Positions 20,932-29,973 of a stretch of 64,000 nucleotides of DNA are shown here, in pieces (within the stretch, counting starts at the first letter, position 1; the number at the start of each line of letters is the position of its first letter). A program made the position numbers and the translations under genes. The stretch lies in assembly GCF_002407185.1 (NCBI RefSeq), contig NZ_CP023563.1:1922001-1986000 (forward strand). The letters run 5' to 3'. The DNA comes from Brachybacterium vulturis (GTDB lineage: Bacteria > Actinomycetota > Actinomycetes > Actinomycetales > Dermabacteraceae). The notes beneath the pieces are model-generated. The model saw nothing but the letters and a program-made list of their open reading frames with translations, was not told the origin of the DNA and searched no databases.

Positions 20932-22425
20932 ATGCCGAGCCTGTCCAAGTTCCTCGCCGACAACCGTGGTCTCTCCGAGAAGGAGGCCGATTGGTTGCAG
21001 CACCTGATCGGTGACTGGAACCTGCTCTCCGACCTGCTGCGCGCCGACCTCGTGCTGTGGATCCAGGAGGAGGAGGGCGCCCTGGCCGTGGCGCACTGCC
21101 GCCCCGCCACCGGCTCCACCGTCTACTACGAGGACCCGGTGGGCAGCCTGAGCGATGACGGCGTGGAGGGCACCGAGGTCACGCGGCTGTTGGCCGGAGG
21201 GGAGCCGCACCACCGCCCCACCGCCATCGAACGCGAGGGACGCACCGCGACCGGTCTCCTGATCCCCGTGCGCAAGAACGGTCGCACCCTCGCCGTCCTG
21301 GCGGCGGAGCACCCGGATGACGACAGCCGCACCTCCCACAGCGAGACCCAGAAGCGTCGTCTCGGGGGCCGTCTGCTGCGGATGCTGGAGACCGGGGCGT
21401 TCCCCATCGAGGGCGCGCCGATCCCGCCCCGCCGCGGGGCCCCGCGCGTCGGCGACGGCGTGGTGGAGCTCGACGAGGCGGGGGTGGTCCGCTGGATCTC
21501 TCCGAACGCGATCTCGGCCTTCCACCGCTTCGGCATCGAGGGGGACATGGAGGGCATCACGCTCGCCGAGCTCTCCACCGAGGTGCTGCAGTCCCGCAGC
21601 CCGGTCGACGAATCCCTCCCCCTGGTGCTGATGGGCCGGGCGGCCTGGCGCTCGGACATGCAGGCCCGCGGCGGCACGCTGTCGCTGCGCGCGGTACCGC
21701 TGACGGATCGGGACGGGCGCACCGGCGCGGTGATCCTGGTGCGTGACGTGACCGAGCTGCGTCGCCGGGAGCGGGAGCTCATCACCAAGGACGCGACGAT
21801 CCGCGAGGTCCACCACCGGGTCAAGAACAACCTGCAGACGGTGGCTGCGCTGCTGCGGATGCAGTCACGGCGGATGAAGACCGACGAGGCGCGCGAGGCG
21901 CTGGCCGAAGCGATGCGCAGGGTCTCGACGATCGCGCTGGTCCACGAGTCGCTGCTGCAGGGCTCCCAGGAGGCGGTGCACTTCGACGAGGTGATCGACC
22001 GGTGCCTGCGGCTCGCTGTCGACGCCGCGAGCGCGACGGTGCATCGAGCGGGGACCCCGCGGCTGGCCGATGCCCAGGTCGAGGTGCGCACCCGGAAGAC
22101 CGGACGGGTCGGATCGATCCGGGCGGAGGAGGCGACACCGCTGGCACTGGTCGTCACCGAGCTGGCCACCAACGCCGTCGAGCACGGTCTCTCGGAGACC
22201 GGCGGCACGCTCACCATCCACAGCGAGCGCACCGGCTCCCACCTGCTCATCTCGATCGAGGATGACGGCAGAGGGATGGGGGCGGCCAAGCCGACCGGGC
22301 TGGGCACCAATATCGCGCTGACGCTGGTGCAGGGACAGCTGGGCGGGACGCTCACCTGGGACAGCCTCGACGACGGCGGGACCCGCGCGATGGTCGAGGT
22401 CTACCTGGACCCGCTCACGATCTGA
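20932..22425 (+). CDS. pdtaS: Sensor histidine kinase PdtaS
   Basis: 497 residues, close to M. tuberculosis PdtaS. No membrane segment, so cytosolic. A GAF-like N-terminal domain (about 1-150), a PAS-like domain (about 170-285) and then the HisKA_2 motif IREVHHRVKNNLQTVAALLR with His294/295. The HATPase has VVTELATNAVEHGLSE, IEDDGRGMG and GLGTNIALTLV. It phosphorylates PdtaR, an ANTAR antiterminator; pdtaR is not in this window. whiB1 is the convergent neighbour, as in Mycobacterium. Confidence 0.93.
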   Translation: MPSLSKFLADNRGLSEKEADWLQHLIGDWNLLSDLLRADLVLWIQEEEGALAVAHCRPATGSTVYYEDPVGSLSDDGVEGTEVTRLLAGGEPHHRPTAIEREGRTATGLLIPVRKNGRTLAVLAAEHPDDDSRTSHSETQKRRLGGRLLRMLETGAFPIEGAPIPPRRGAPRVGDGVVELDEAGVVRWISPNAISAFHRFGIEGDMEGITLAELSTEVLQSRSPVDESLPLVLMGRAAWRSDMQARGGTLSLRAVPLTDRDGRTGAVILVRDVTELRRRERELITKDATIREVHHRVKNNLQTVAALLRMQSRRMKTDEAREALAEAMRRVSTIALVHESLLQGSQEAVHFDEVIDRCLRLAVDAASATVHRAGTPRLADAQVEVRTRKTGRVGSIRAEEATPLALVVTELATNAVEHGLSETGGTLTIHSERTGSHLLISIEDDGRGMGAAKPTGLGTNIALTLVQGQLGGTLTWDSLDDGGTRAMVEVYLDPLTI

Positions 22426-22468
22426 GCCCGCCCGGGAGGGCCGGGCTCCCGGGGGAGGGCCCGCGGCG

Positions 22469-22495
22469 CCGCGGCGATGTCACGCATCGCCGCGG
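22469..22495. terminator. Hairpin between pdtaS and whiB1
   Basis: 11-bp perfect stem CCGCGGCGATG / CATCGCCGCGG with a 5-nt loop (TCACG) between two convergent genes; likely a bidirectional terminator. Confidence 0.65.
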
Positions 22496-22503
22496 GGGAC
22501 GGA

Positions 22504-22752
22504 TCAGCCGGCGCGGCGGGCGCGGGCGTTGCGGCGCTTGAGGGAGCGGCGCTCATCCTCGGACAGGCCGCCCCAGACCCCGGAGTCCTGGCCGGACTCG
22601 AGGGCGAACTTGAGGCACGCCGTCATGACGTCGCACTTCTGGCATACCGCCTTCGCCTCCTGGATCTGTGTGATCGCCGGTCCGGTGTTCCCGATCGGGA
22701 AGAACAGCTCGGGATCATGGTTGAGGCACTCGGCACGGTGGCGCCAGTCCAT
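22504..22752 (-). CDS. whiB1: WhiB1-type iron-sulfur transcription factor
   Basis: 82 residues from ATG 22752; a GTG at 22758 would add two residues. Four cluster-binding Cys at 9, 37, 40 and 46 match WhiB1, followed by GVWGGLSEDERRSLKRRNAR, the turn and basic tail. WhiB1 is an essential NO-sensitive 4Fe-4S regulator that binds SigA. It begins MDWRHRAEC as in Mycobacterium and Streptomyces. GGAAAGAGAG lies about 5 nt before the ATG. A possible promoter is at 22911-22939. Confidence 0.95.
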   Translation of the reverse strand: MDWRHRAECLNHDPELFFPIGNTGPAITQIQEAKAVCQKCDVMTACLKFALESGQDSGVWGGLSEDERRSLKRRNARARRAG

Positions 22753-22910
22753 CGTCACTCTCTCTTTCCAGGACGCCGCACCTCACCCCGTGGGGCGCGA
22801 CGCGGCGAGGGTCGCTCCCACAGGGGGCGTTCTCGGGTCTCCGGCTCGATGCCGCAGCACCGGGAGCATGAGATCTCCGCGGTGACCGCCGGCGAGGCGA
22901 GCCGACATCC

Positions 22911-22939
22911 ATTCTGTGGGGCGGTCGCGGCGTCGACAA
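22911..22939 (-). promoter_or_regulatory. Candidate whiB1 promoter
   Basis: On the minus strand, -35-like TTGTCG (22939-22934) and -10-like CAGAAT (22916-22911) are 17 nt apart, giving a leader of about 150 nt. Both hexamers are imperfect. Confidence 0.3.
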
Positions 22940-23093
22940 GGGTCTGGATGCGCAAGCCTGGTGGCACTTCCCACACCTGCTGATCCGGACGCGTACGTGC
23001 CGTGATGCCGGGCACGAAGGCGTTGCGTCCTGCGACGGAAGGTGCTTGTCATCCGACTGTCGAGGCACGTCGGCGGGGAGCCTCGGGGGCCGC

Positions 23094-23099
23094 TACAGT
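23094..23099 (+). promoter_or_regulatory. -10-like hexamer TACAGT
   Basis: TACAGT ends 6 nt before ATG 23106; a leaderless layout identical to that before 16897. Confidence 0.5.
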
Positions 23100-23105
23100 G
23101 CCACC

Positions 23106-23528
23106 ATGCCCTCCGAATCCCGATCCTCCGCGCGCGCCGTCGATGCCGAGGACCCCGGCCCGCGCAGCCGGACCCCGGTCGCCGCGCTGCTCTCCGTCGA
23201 GGCGCTGCTGCTCGCTGCCACGGCGACCTACTGCTTCATCGGCGTCTCCGGAGGGATCCTCGATGCGCGGTTCGGCATCGGGCTGGGGATGTTCCTGCTC
23301 CTGTTCGCCCTCGGCCTCGGGGTGGCTGCGCGCTCGATCCTCGCGAAGGGACGCTTCGGTCTGGGATTCGGCATCACCTGGCAGCTGTTCCAGGGACTGA
23401 TCGGGGCGAGCCTGCTGCGGGGCGGACTGTACTGGCAGGGTGCGCTCGCGCTGCTGCTGGCCACCGTGCTGTTCGTGCTGCTGACCCGATTGGTGCGCTC
23501 CACGCCGCTGCCGGGAGGGGAGGCCTGA
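23106..23528 (+). CDS. Small hypothetical membrane protein
   Basis: 140 residues from ATG 23106. After a charged 25-residue N-terminus there are four hydrophobic segments: VAALLSVEALLLAATATYCF, GIGLGMFLLLFALGLGVAAR, a middle LGFGITWQLFQGLIGASLL, and ALALLLATVLFVLLTRLV. This resembles small four-helix actinobacterial membrane proteins of unknown function. The frame runs further upstream, but the -10-like hexamer supports this start. Convergent to the ABC permease gene. Confidence 0.75.
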   Translation: MPSESRSSARAVDAEDPGPRSRTPVAALLSVEALLLAATATYCFIGVSGGILDARFGIGLGMFLLLFALGLGVAARSILAKGRFGLGFGITWQLFQGLIGASLLRGGLYWQGALALLLATVLFVLLTRLVRSTPLPGGEA

Positions 23529-23551
23529 GCCTCCCGCTCCCGCCGACTGCG

Positions 23552-23593
23552 CGACGGGCCCCGCACCGGGGAATTCCGGTGCGGGGCCCGTCG
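23552..23593. terminator. Strong hairpin between convergent genes
   Basis: 18-bp perfect stem (23552-23569 with 23576-23593) and a 6-nt loop GGAATT; no T run. It serves the 23106 gene and the ABC permease operon, probably in both directions. Confidence 0.7.
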
Positions 23594-23655
23594 TCGTCCC
23601 GGCCGAGCTCATCCCGGCCGGCTGCGCCGCCACGGCGGGAGCGATGGCAGGGACG

Positions 23656-26163
23656 TCACTCGGCGTCGGCCAGGGCTGCGGCGGGTGCGGTGCGCGCGGC
23701 CGTGCGTCCCGGCAGCACCGAGGCCAGCGCGCCGGCCAGCACCGCGAGCACCAGCACCAGGCCGAGCTGGACCCACGGGATCGTGATCGAGACGGGGAAG
23801 GTCGAGCCCAGCAGGGCGTTGATCCCGAGCACCCCGTACAGGCTGCCGAGGGCGAGACCCAGCACCGCACCGACCAGGGCCAGCAGGATCCCTTCCCAGC
23901 CGAGCATCGCCCGCATCTGCCGACGGGTGGTGCCCAGCGCCCGCAGCAGGGCGTTCTCGCCGGTGCGTTCGATGACGCCCAGGCTGAGCGTGTTGGCCAC
24001 ACCGACCAGCGCCACCAGCACGGCGACCGCCAGGAGCCCGACCGTGATGCCCAGCAGGACGGCGAGGATCTGCCCGTAGGACTCCCGCTCGGCACCGCCG
24101 GCGACCAGCGACACCTCGGAGTAGCCGCTGCCGGCGGTGACCTCACCGACCGCGCTCATGATCTCGCGGAGGTCGACGCCTTCGCGGGCCTCGCTGCCGC
24201 GGTCCGCGAAGTCCGCGAGCACCACGGGACGGGTCTGCGCTCCCAGGAGGTCCTCGAGCGTGGCAGGGGTGACCATCGACATCTGCAGGTTCGCGTCGAC
24301 CTGGACCCGCAGCTCGTGCAGCGAGCCGTCGGCCCCCGGGATCTCGAGCACCTGGCCGTCCTCCAGCCCGAAGCGCTCGGCGCGCTCCTGGCCCAGCAAC
24401 ACCACCCCGTCGCTGAGCTCCTCGGCCATCTCGGGGCGGTGCGAGGTCTCCCGGAGCGCCTCGGGGGTGACGGAGTACAGGGTCATCGGCTCGGGCACCC
24501 CCACGTCGATGTCTCCGCGGGCGGAGGCATGGGCCGAGTCCATGCCGGCGATCGCGGCGATCTGCTCAGGCGCGTCCTGCGGCATCTCTCCCGTGCTGAT
24601 CACCAGGTCGATGGGGCGCCGGGAGTCCAGCTCGGAGGTGAGGGTCGCCTCGGCGGTGCGGGCACCGACGGCCATCATCGTCATCAGGGTGGTCCCGATC
24701 AGCAGGGCGGCGATGGTGGCGGCGCTGCGTCGCGGATTGCGGGCCACGTTCGCGCCGGCGATCCGGGCGGGCAGCCCGCCGAGGCGGCCGACGATCCTCG
24801 CGAGCAGTGCCGACAGCGGACGGGTGAGCACGACCAGCGTCAGCAGGACACCGGTGAAGCTGACCACTCCGCCGAACATCGCGGCGAGGATCCCGGGCGT
24901 GGCACGGCCGGACAGCGCGAGTCCCGTTCCCGCCGCCAGGGCCGCGATCCCGAGCACGACGGCGGCCAGCCCGGCCACGCCCTGCACGCCGAGCCCGTGA
25001 CGCCGGGCCGGGGGCACCGGGCGCAGCGCCTGCAGCGGGGCCACCCGGGTCGCCGCCCGCATCGGCGCGAGGCTCGCCAGCAGCGTGATCAGCACGCCGG
25101 TGACCACCGGCACCAGCACAGAGAGCAGGCTGACCGGCACGATCATCACGCCGTCGAGCCAGCCGATCCCGGCGGCCGCGGCCAGCGCCGCCTGCGCCAG
25201 CAGGTGACCGCCGAGCATGCCGGCCACCGCGCCGAGCAGCCCGACCACGAGAGACTCGCGCAGCACCACGCCGCGCACCTGCGAGCGGGTGGCGCCCAGG
25301 GTGCGCAGCAGAGCCAGCGAGCGGGTGCGCTGGGCGATGGTCACCGCGAAGGTGTTGGCGATGACCACGGCGCTGGTGAACAGAGCGATCACCACGAAGA
25401 CGGCGAGCACCAGGCCCAGCGCGGCGAATCCCTGCAGCATGGACTCGGCCGCCTCCTGCTCGGCCGCCTCGGTGGTGCGCACGGACAGCCCGTCCGTGCC
25501 GTCGGCGCGCTCGGCGATCGCGGCCGGGTCGGCGCCCTCGGGGACGGAGGCGAACCAGGTGTCGGTGAGGGTGCCGGCCCCCGGGCCCAGCAGCGCCTCC
25601 GCGTTCGCCTCGCCCACCAGCACTCGGGGCGTCGCCCCGAAGACGGCTCCCTCGGGGGCGGGGGCGATGCCCACCACGGTCAGGGGATGCTCCTCCCCGT
25701 CGGGCGAGAAGTCGGCAGGCAGGGTGACGGAGTCCCCGAGGCCCACGTCGAGGGAGTCCGCGGCGCTCTGATCCAGGACCACCTCGGAGCCGTCGGCGGC
25801 AGGAGCGCCTGCGGCGAGATCCGGGGCCTCGCCCGGGGGCTGCATGGTGACCCGGAGGAACGCCTCCGCCTCCTCGGAGCCGAGGGCGAGATAGGTGCCG
25901 GGCTCGGGCCAGACCGCGTCGGCGCCCTCGATCTGCGGGGCGGGCAGGGGGCTGCGCGATGCCCGGTCCTCCTCGGTCAGCTCGCGGGTGATCTCGAGAT
26001 CGGCGCCGTCGAACTGCTGGGCGGCGTCGGAGCGCAGCGAGGCCTGGACGAGGTTCCCGGCCAGCAGCATCACGGCGACGAAGGCGCAGGACAGGGCGAT
26101 GGTGAGGGCGGCGGCGACATGGCGTCGCAGCGGGGTGAGCTTCACGGGGCTGCGGCGGGCCAT
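23656..26163 (-). CDS. ABC transporter permease, FtsX/MacB type
   Basis: 835 residues. An N-terminal helix (VAAALTIALSCAFVAVMLLA) leads into a periplasmic-type MacB domain (about 45-240), then an FtsX block of three helices (about 250-390) and four to five further helices, another extracytoplasmic domain, and a final FtsX block with GVANTLSLGVIERTGENALL and RALGTTRRQMRAM. This duplicated layout is typical of actinobacterial exporters for peptides or lipids. The first ATG touches the stop of the ATPase gene. Substrate unknown; the nearby two-component system suggests induction by envelope stress. Confidence 0.9.
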   Translation of the reverse strand: MARRSPVKLTPLRRHVAAALTIALSCAFVAVMLLAGNLVQASLRSDAAQQFDGADLEITRELTEEDRASRSPLPAPQIEGADAVWPEPGTYLALGSEEAEAFLRVTMQPPGEAPDLAAGAPAADGSEVVLDQSAADSLDVGLGDSVTLPADFSPDGEEHPLTVVGIAPAPEGAVFGATPRVLVGEANAEALLGPGAGTLTDTWFASVPEGADPAAIAERADGTDGLSVRTTEAAEQEAAESMLQGFAALGLVLAVFVVIALFTSAVVIANTFAVTIAQRTRSLALLRTLGATRSQVRGVVLRESLVVGLLGAVAGMLGGHLLAQAALAAAAGIGWLDGVMIVPVSLLSVLVPVVTGVLITLLASLAPMRAATRVAPLQALRPVPPARRHGLGVQGVAGLAAVVLGIAALAAGTGLALSGRATPGILAAMFGGVVSFTGVLLTLVVLTRPLSALLARIVGRLGGLPARIAGANVARNPRRSAATIAALLIGTTLMTMMAVGARTAEATLTSELDSRRPIDLVISTGEMPQDAPEQIAAIAGMDSAHASARGDIDVGVPEPMTLYSVTPEALRETSHRPEMAEELSDGVVLLGQERAERFGLEDGQVLEIPGADGSLHELRVQVDANLQMSMVTPATLEDLLGAQTRPVVLADFADRGSEAREGVDLREIMSAVGEVTAGSGYSEVSLVAGGAERESYGQILAVLLGITVGLLAVAVLVALVGVANTLSLGVIERTGENALLRALGTTRRQMRAMLGWEGILLALVGAVLGLALGSLYGVLGINALLGSTFPVSITIPWVQLGLVLVLAVLAGALASVLPGRTAARTAPAAALADAE

Positions 26164-26900
26164 CAGCGCTGTCCTCGCAGGTGCTCGTCGCTCGCGATCC
26201 GACCGTCGGCCAGGGTGACGATGCGGTCGGCCCGCTCGGCGGCGTCGCGCTCGTGGGTGACCATGACGACGGTCTGGCCGAACTCGTCGACCGAGAGCCG
26301 CAGGAAGTCGAGCACCTCCTCGGTGGTCCGGGAATCGAGATTGCCGGTGGGCTCGTCGGCGAAGACGACGGCCGGGGAGGTCACCAGGGCGCGGGCGATC
26401 GCGACGCGCTGGATCTGGCCGCCGGAGAGCTGTGAGGGCAGGTGGGTGAGCCGGTCGGCGATGCCGAAGGCGGAGGTGAGGGTGTCCAGCCAGGCGCGGT
26501 CCACCCGGGAGCCGGCGAGCTCGAGGGGCAGGAGGATGTTCTGCTCGGCGCTCAGCATCGGCAGCAGGTTGAAGGACTGGAAGACGAAGCCGATCCGTTC
26601 GCGGCGCAGCCGGGTCAGCGCGTCGTCGCCCAGGCCGGTGATCTCGGTGCCCTCCAGCGTGATCGACCCGCCGTCGACCGAGTCCAGGCCGGCCAGCACG
26701 TGCAGGAGCGTGGACTTCCCGGAGCCGGAGGGGCCCATGATCGCGGTGAAGGCGCCCCGGGCGATGTCCAGGTCCACTGCATCGAGTGCGGTGACGGTGC
26801 CGGCGCCGGTGCCGTAGCGGCGGGTCACGTCCCGGGCGACGAGGGCGGCTGCGCGGTCGCCCTCGGAGGTCGGGGGAGCGGCCAGGGGTGCGGTGGTCAT
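26163..26900 (-). CDS. ABC transporter ATP-binding protein, MacB/LolD type
   Basis: 245 residues from ATG 26900, preceded by GAAGGA; an ATG at 26933 is possible. Walker A GPSGSGKST is at 56-64, the signature LSGGQIQRVAIARAL is present, and Walker B reads VVFADEPTG. It should power the permease that follows with its stop touching the permease start codon. The pair belongs to the class of exporters with a mechanotransmission cycle. Confidence 0.92.
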   Translation of the reverse strand: MTTAPLAAPPTSEGDRAAALVARDVTRRYGTGAGTVTALDAVDLDIARGAFTAIMGPSGSGKSTLLHVLAGLDSVDGGSITLEGTEITGLGDDALTRLRRERIGFVFQSFNLLPMLSAEQNILLPLELAGSRVDRAWLDTLTSAFGIADRLTHLPSQLSGGQIQRVAIARALVTSPAVVFADEPTGNLDSRTTEEVLDFLRLSVDEFGQTVVMVTHERDAAERADRIVTLADGRIASDEHLRGQR

Positions 26901-27064
26901 CGGGAGTCCTTCATGAGTGGGTGTGCTGGTCATCTGCCATGCTCCCCGGGCTCCGGCGGGGAGGGATCCCCCTGTGGTCGTGCGTCGGGGGACGGGAGTC
27001 CGATTCCGGGTCCGCACGCGTCATACCGTGGTCTGACGGGGTGGTCCCGGCCGCCGCGGACCGG

Positions 27065-27754
27065 TCAGCGGGAGCCCGGAGCGACCAGGCCGGTCTCGAA
27101 CGCGATGATCACGGCCTGGACCCGGTCCCGGGCGCGGAGCTTCGCGAGCACCCGCCCCACGTGCGTCTTCACCGTCGCCTCGGCGACGAACAGCTCCGCC
27201 CCGATCTCCTGGTTGGAGAAGCCGCGGCCCATCAGTGTGAGCACCTCCCGCTCCCGGTCGGTGAGGGGAGCGAGGACTGCGGCGTCCTGCTGCGCCGGCT
27301 CGGGGGTCTGCACCACGCGCTCGAGCAGCCGCCGGGTGGCCGACGGAGCGATCACGGCGTCTCCGCGATGCACGGTGCGGATGGCGCCGAGCAGGTCCTC
27401 GGGCTGGGCGTCCTTGAGCAGGAAGCCGCTGGCCCCGGCACGGATCGCGGAGACCACGTACTCGTCCAGGTCGAAGGTGGTCAGCACGATGATCTTCGGG
27501 GCCCTGCCCTCCGGGGCCCGGGCGAGGATCTCCGCGGTCGCCTCGATCCCGTCCATGCGGGGCATGCGCACGTCCATCAGCACCACGTCGACCGTGCGGG
27601 CGCGCAGTGCGTCCACGGCGGCGGCGCCGTCGGAGGCCTGGGCGACGACCTCCATGTCGTCCTGGGAGTCGATGACCATCGCGAAGCCGGTTCGCACCAG
27701 CGGTTGGTCATCGACCAGGGCGATGCGCAGCGGGCGGTCGAGGGGCTCGGTCAT
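27065..27754 (-). CDS. NarL/LuxR-type response regulator
   Basis: 229 residues. The receiver starts IALVDDQPLVRTGFAMVIDS and has phosphoacceptor Asp61 in VVLMDVRMPRMDG. The C-terminal LuxR helix-turn-helix is PLTDREREVLTLMGRGFSNQ with EIGAELFVAEATVKTHVGRV. It overlaps the kinase gene by 4 nt and forms a pair with it. The ABC exporter downstream (164 nt away) is the likely target, as in LiaR- or DesR-like systems; this is inference. Confidence 0.92.
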   Translation of the reverse strand: MTEPLDRPLRIALVDDQPLVRTGFAMVIDSQDDMEVVAQASDGAAAVDALRARTVDVVLMDVRMPRMDGIEATAEILARAPEGRAPKIIVLTTFDLDEYVVSAIRAGASGFLLKDAQPEDLLGAIRTVHRGDAVIAPSATRRLLERVVQTPEPAQQDAAVLAPLTDREREVLTLMGRGFSNQEIGAELFVAEATVKTHVGRVLAKLRARDRVQAVIIAFETGLVAPGSR

Positions 27755-29145
27755 CGATGATCTCCTGGGAGGTGAGGGGCGGGAGGCGACGGGGCGGAGG
27801 GCGCACGGGCCGTCGCCACCTCCGCCTGCGGTGCGGGATCGTCAGGATCTGTCCCGTTCCCGGCGCGATCTCGGTGTGGATCCTGACGATGCCGGTCGCG
27901 GGCGCTGCTCCCGCCCTCGTGGGCCAGGGGCACCGTGGCCCGGACCCGGTACCCGTGGGAGGGCAGCGGGCCCGCCTGCAGGCTCCCGCCGAACACGGAC
28001 ATCCTCTCGCGCATACCGGTCAGGCCGTGGCCCTGCCCGTCGGAGTCGGGGTCCGTGCCCTGCCCGTCGTCGCTCACCTCGATCATGAGCTGCTGCCGGT
28101 CGCGATGGACCCGCACCACGGCGCTCGCTCCGGGGCCGGCATGCTTGAGCACATTGGTCAGGGACTCCTGGGCGAGGCGGAACACCGAGACCCCGAGCGC
28201 CTGGGGGAGGCCCTCCAGGGAGCCGTCGATCTCGAGCTCGATCTGCAGGCCCGTGCCGCGCACCCGCTCGACGAGCTCGGGCAGCATCTCCGGGCCGGGC
28301 TGCGGGCCGAAGCTCGTCTCGTCCTCCTGCCGGAGCACCCCCAGCAGGGAGCGCATGTCGGCCAGCGCTGCGCGGCCGGTCTCGCCGATGGTGCCCAGCA
28401 CCTCGGCGGCCTGCTCGGGCTTCTGGGCGGCGATGAAGCGGCCGCCGTCGGCCTGGGCGATGATCACCGAGAGGGAGTGCGCGACCACGTCATGCATCTC
28501 GCGGGCGATGCGGGCGCGCTCGTCCGCGACGGCGAGCGCGGTGCGCTGCTCCCGCTCCCGCAGCGCCTGCTCGGCCCGATCGCGGGTCAGGGCGAGCTGT
28601 CGCAGCCGGGCCCGCTGCAGATTGGCCAGGGCCCAGATCGCGATGATCGTGATGGTGCCGACCAGCGCCAGGCCGACGAAGCTGACCAGTGCTTCGAGCG
28701 GGCCCCCGTACGGCGAGCGCAGGGCGTCGAGCGCCCAGAAGGCGGCCTGGGCGAACACCCCGAGCATGCCCGCGGCGATCCCCAGGCCGTGCACGAGGGA
28801 TCTGCCGTGGGCGACGGCGCAGAACATCGCGTAGAACGTCATCACGTCGCCGAGGACGACGGGGACGTTCACCAGCAGGTGCAGCACGGCCAGGGCGCCG
28901 ATGACGAGCACGCCGGGCAGCGGCCGCACCCGGCACAGCGCCCCGGCGGCGACCATCGGCACCGTGAACAGCGTCCACCAGCCGACGCCGCCGCTGGCGA
29001 GGGAGAAGACGAGCAGCAGCAGCGCGGCGCCGCCGAAGGCGAACAGGTCGACCGTGCCGGGGTTCTCGATGATCCAGCGGAACGGGTCGCGGGACCGGGC
29101 GCGCCGCAGGGGCGCGTCCGGATGCTGTGCGGAGCCGTCGGTCAT
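27751..29145 (-). CDS. NarL-family sensor histidine kinase
   Basis: 464 residues. After FRWIIENPGTVDLFAFGGAA come five to six membrane helices up to about 185, then a coiled segment and the HisKA_3 motif RARIAREMHDVVAHSLSVII with the phosphoacceptor His in EMHDVVAH. The HATPase has QESLTNVLKHAG and DDGQGTD, GLTGMRERM. No large extracellular sensor domain is present, so sensing may occur in the membrane, as for LiaS/DesK-type kinases. The C-terminal 50 residues are disordered. Start ATG 29145 is 7 nt after a TACCCT -10-like hexamer. Confidence 0.92.
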   Translation of the reverse strand: MTDGSAQHPDAPLRRARSRDPFRWIIENPGTVDLFAFGGAALLLLVFSLASGGVGWWTLFTVPMVAAGALCRVRPLPGVLVIGALAVLHLLVNVPVVLGDVMTFYAMFCAVAHGRSLVHGLGIAAGMLGVFAQAAFWALDALRSPYGGPLEALVSFVGLALVGTITIIAIWALANLQRARLRQLALTRDRAEQALREREQRTALAVADERARIAREMHDVVAHSLSVIIAQADGGRFIAAQKPEQAAEVLGTIGETGRAALADMRSLLGVLRQEDETSFGPQPGPEMLPELVERVRGTGLQIELEIDGSLEGLPQALGVSVFRLAQESLTNVLKHAGPGASAVVRVHRDRQQLMIEVSDDGQGTDPDSDGQGHGLTGMRERMSVFGGSLQAGPLPSHGYRVRATVPLAHEGGSSARDRHRQDPHRDRAGNGTDPDDPAPQAEVATARAPSAPSPPAPHLPGDHR

Positions 29146-29152
29146 GGATCCG

Positions 29153-29158
29153 AGGGTA
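29153..29158 (-). promoter_or_regulatory. -10-like hexamer for the kinase gene
   Basis: On the minus strand TACCCT ends 7 nt before ATG 29145, with no Shine-Dalgarno between. Leaderless layout. Confidence 0.45.
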
Positions 29159-29225
29159 CGGCGGGGTGGATCCCGGGCGCGTCAGACCGCGGTCGGATCC
29201 CGGTCCGGGGATGAGACGGCGCGCG

Positions 29226-29972
29226 TCACAGCAGGGTCTGCGGGGGCTCCAGCAGCTCCGGACCGTCGTTGCCGACCTTCCCCACCGCCGGGTCCGCCTC
29301 GCGGACGGCGAGGGTCGCATCCTCGAGCAGGTGGGTGTCCTCGAGGATCCATGCCTGGGCGGCGTGGCGGTCGTCCATGGCGGTGTCGAGCCAGGGGTCG
29401 AGCTGGTCGCGGCGCAGCATCACCGGGGTGCGGTCGTGGATCTCGGCGAGGTCGCCGGTGGCCTGGCGGGTGATGATCGTGGCGGACAGCAGGAAGCGGC
29501 CGTCCTCGCTCGCGGCCGGGCCCTCGTGGCCTCCCGGCCCCTTCCACCAGGAGACCAGCGCCGCCATGTACAGCGGGGTGCCGTCCGCCGGGGCGATGAA
29601 GAAGGGCTGCTTGCGCTTCCCGGCACCGTCGCGCACCCACTCGTAGTAGCCGTCCATCGGGACGATCGCCCGGTAGCGGCCCAGGCTGCCGCGGAAGCTG
29701 GGCTTCTCGGCGAGGGTCTCCCGGCGGGCGTTGAAGGTGCGGGAGGAGAACGAGGCCTCCTTCGCGAACGGGGGCAGCAGCCCCCAGCGCGCGATGCGCA
29801 GCGCCCGCAGCACCTCACCGGTGTCCTCGTCGATCGATTCGGTGACCACGTGGATCGGGGCGGTGGGAGGGATGTTCCAGCGGCTGCGCAGCTGCGGATC
29901 GGTGAGGTCCACGGCGCCGAGATCGTCCACCAGCGGATCGATCTCCTGAAAGAAGGCGAAGCGCCCGCACAT
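29226..29972 (-). CDS. HMCES/YedK family SOS response-associated protein
   Basis: 248 residues starting MCGRF, so Cys2 becomes the N-terminal nucleophile after methionine removal. FNARRETLAEKPSF, VPMDGYYEW (with Glu) and the IHDRTPVML His segment are all present, the known active-site set. The protein forms a covalent thiazolidine link to abasic sites in single-stranded DNA and protects them. ATG 29972 lies just after the stop of the YihY gene (29974), so the two are probably co-transcribed. No LexA box was seen. Confidence 0.93.
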   Translation of the reverse strand: MCGRFAFFQEIDPLVDDLGAVDLTDPQLRSRWNIPPTAPIHVVTESIDEDTGEVLRALRIARWGLLPPFAKEASFSSRTFNARRETLAEKPSFRGSLGRYRAIVPMDGYYEWVRDGAGKRKQPFFIAPADGTPLYMAALVSWWKGPGGHEGPAASEDGRFLLSATIITRQATGDLAEIHDRTPVMLRRDQLDPWLDTAMDDRHAAQAWILEDTHLLEDATLAVREADPAVGKVGNDGPELLEPPQTLL

Positions 29973-29973
29973 C

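Larger units (their letters stand above)
22753..23105. other. 353-nt intergenic region between whiB1 and a divergent gene
   Basis: No open frame with protein-like composition or start context was found. It holds a candidate whiB1 promoter (22911-22939) on the minus strand and a -10-like hexamer (23094-23099) on the plus strand. The rest, about 150 nt, would be a whiB1 leader. No known riboswitch core was recognised. Confidence 0.5.

Noticed and set aside
23644-26817. 1057-codon open frame on the plus strand across the ABC permease
   Set aside because: Gly/His/Gln-rich shadow; the permease frame is clearly real.
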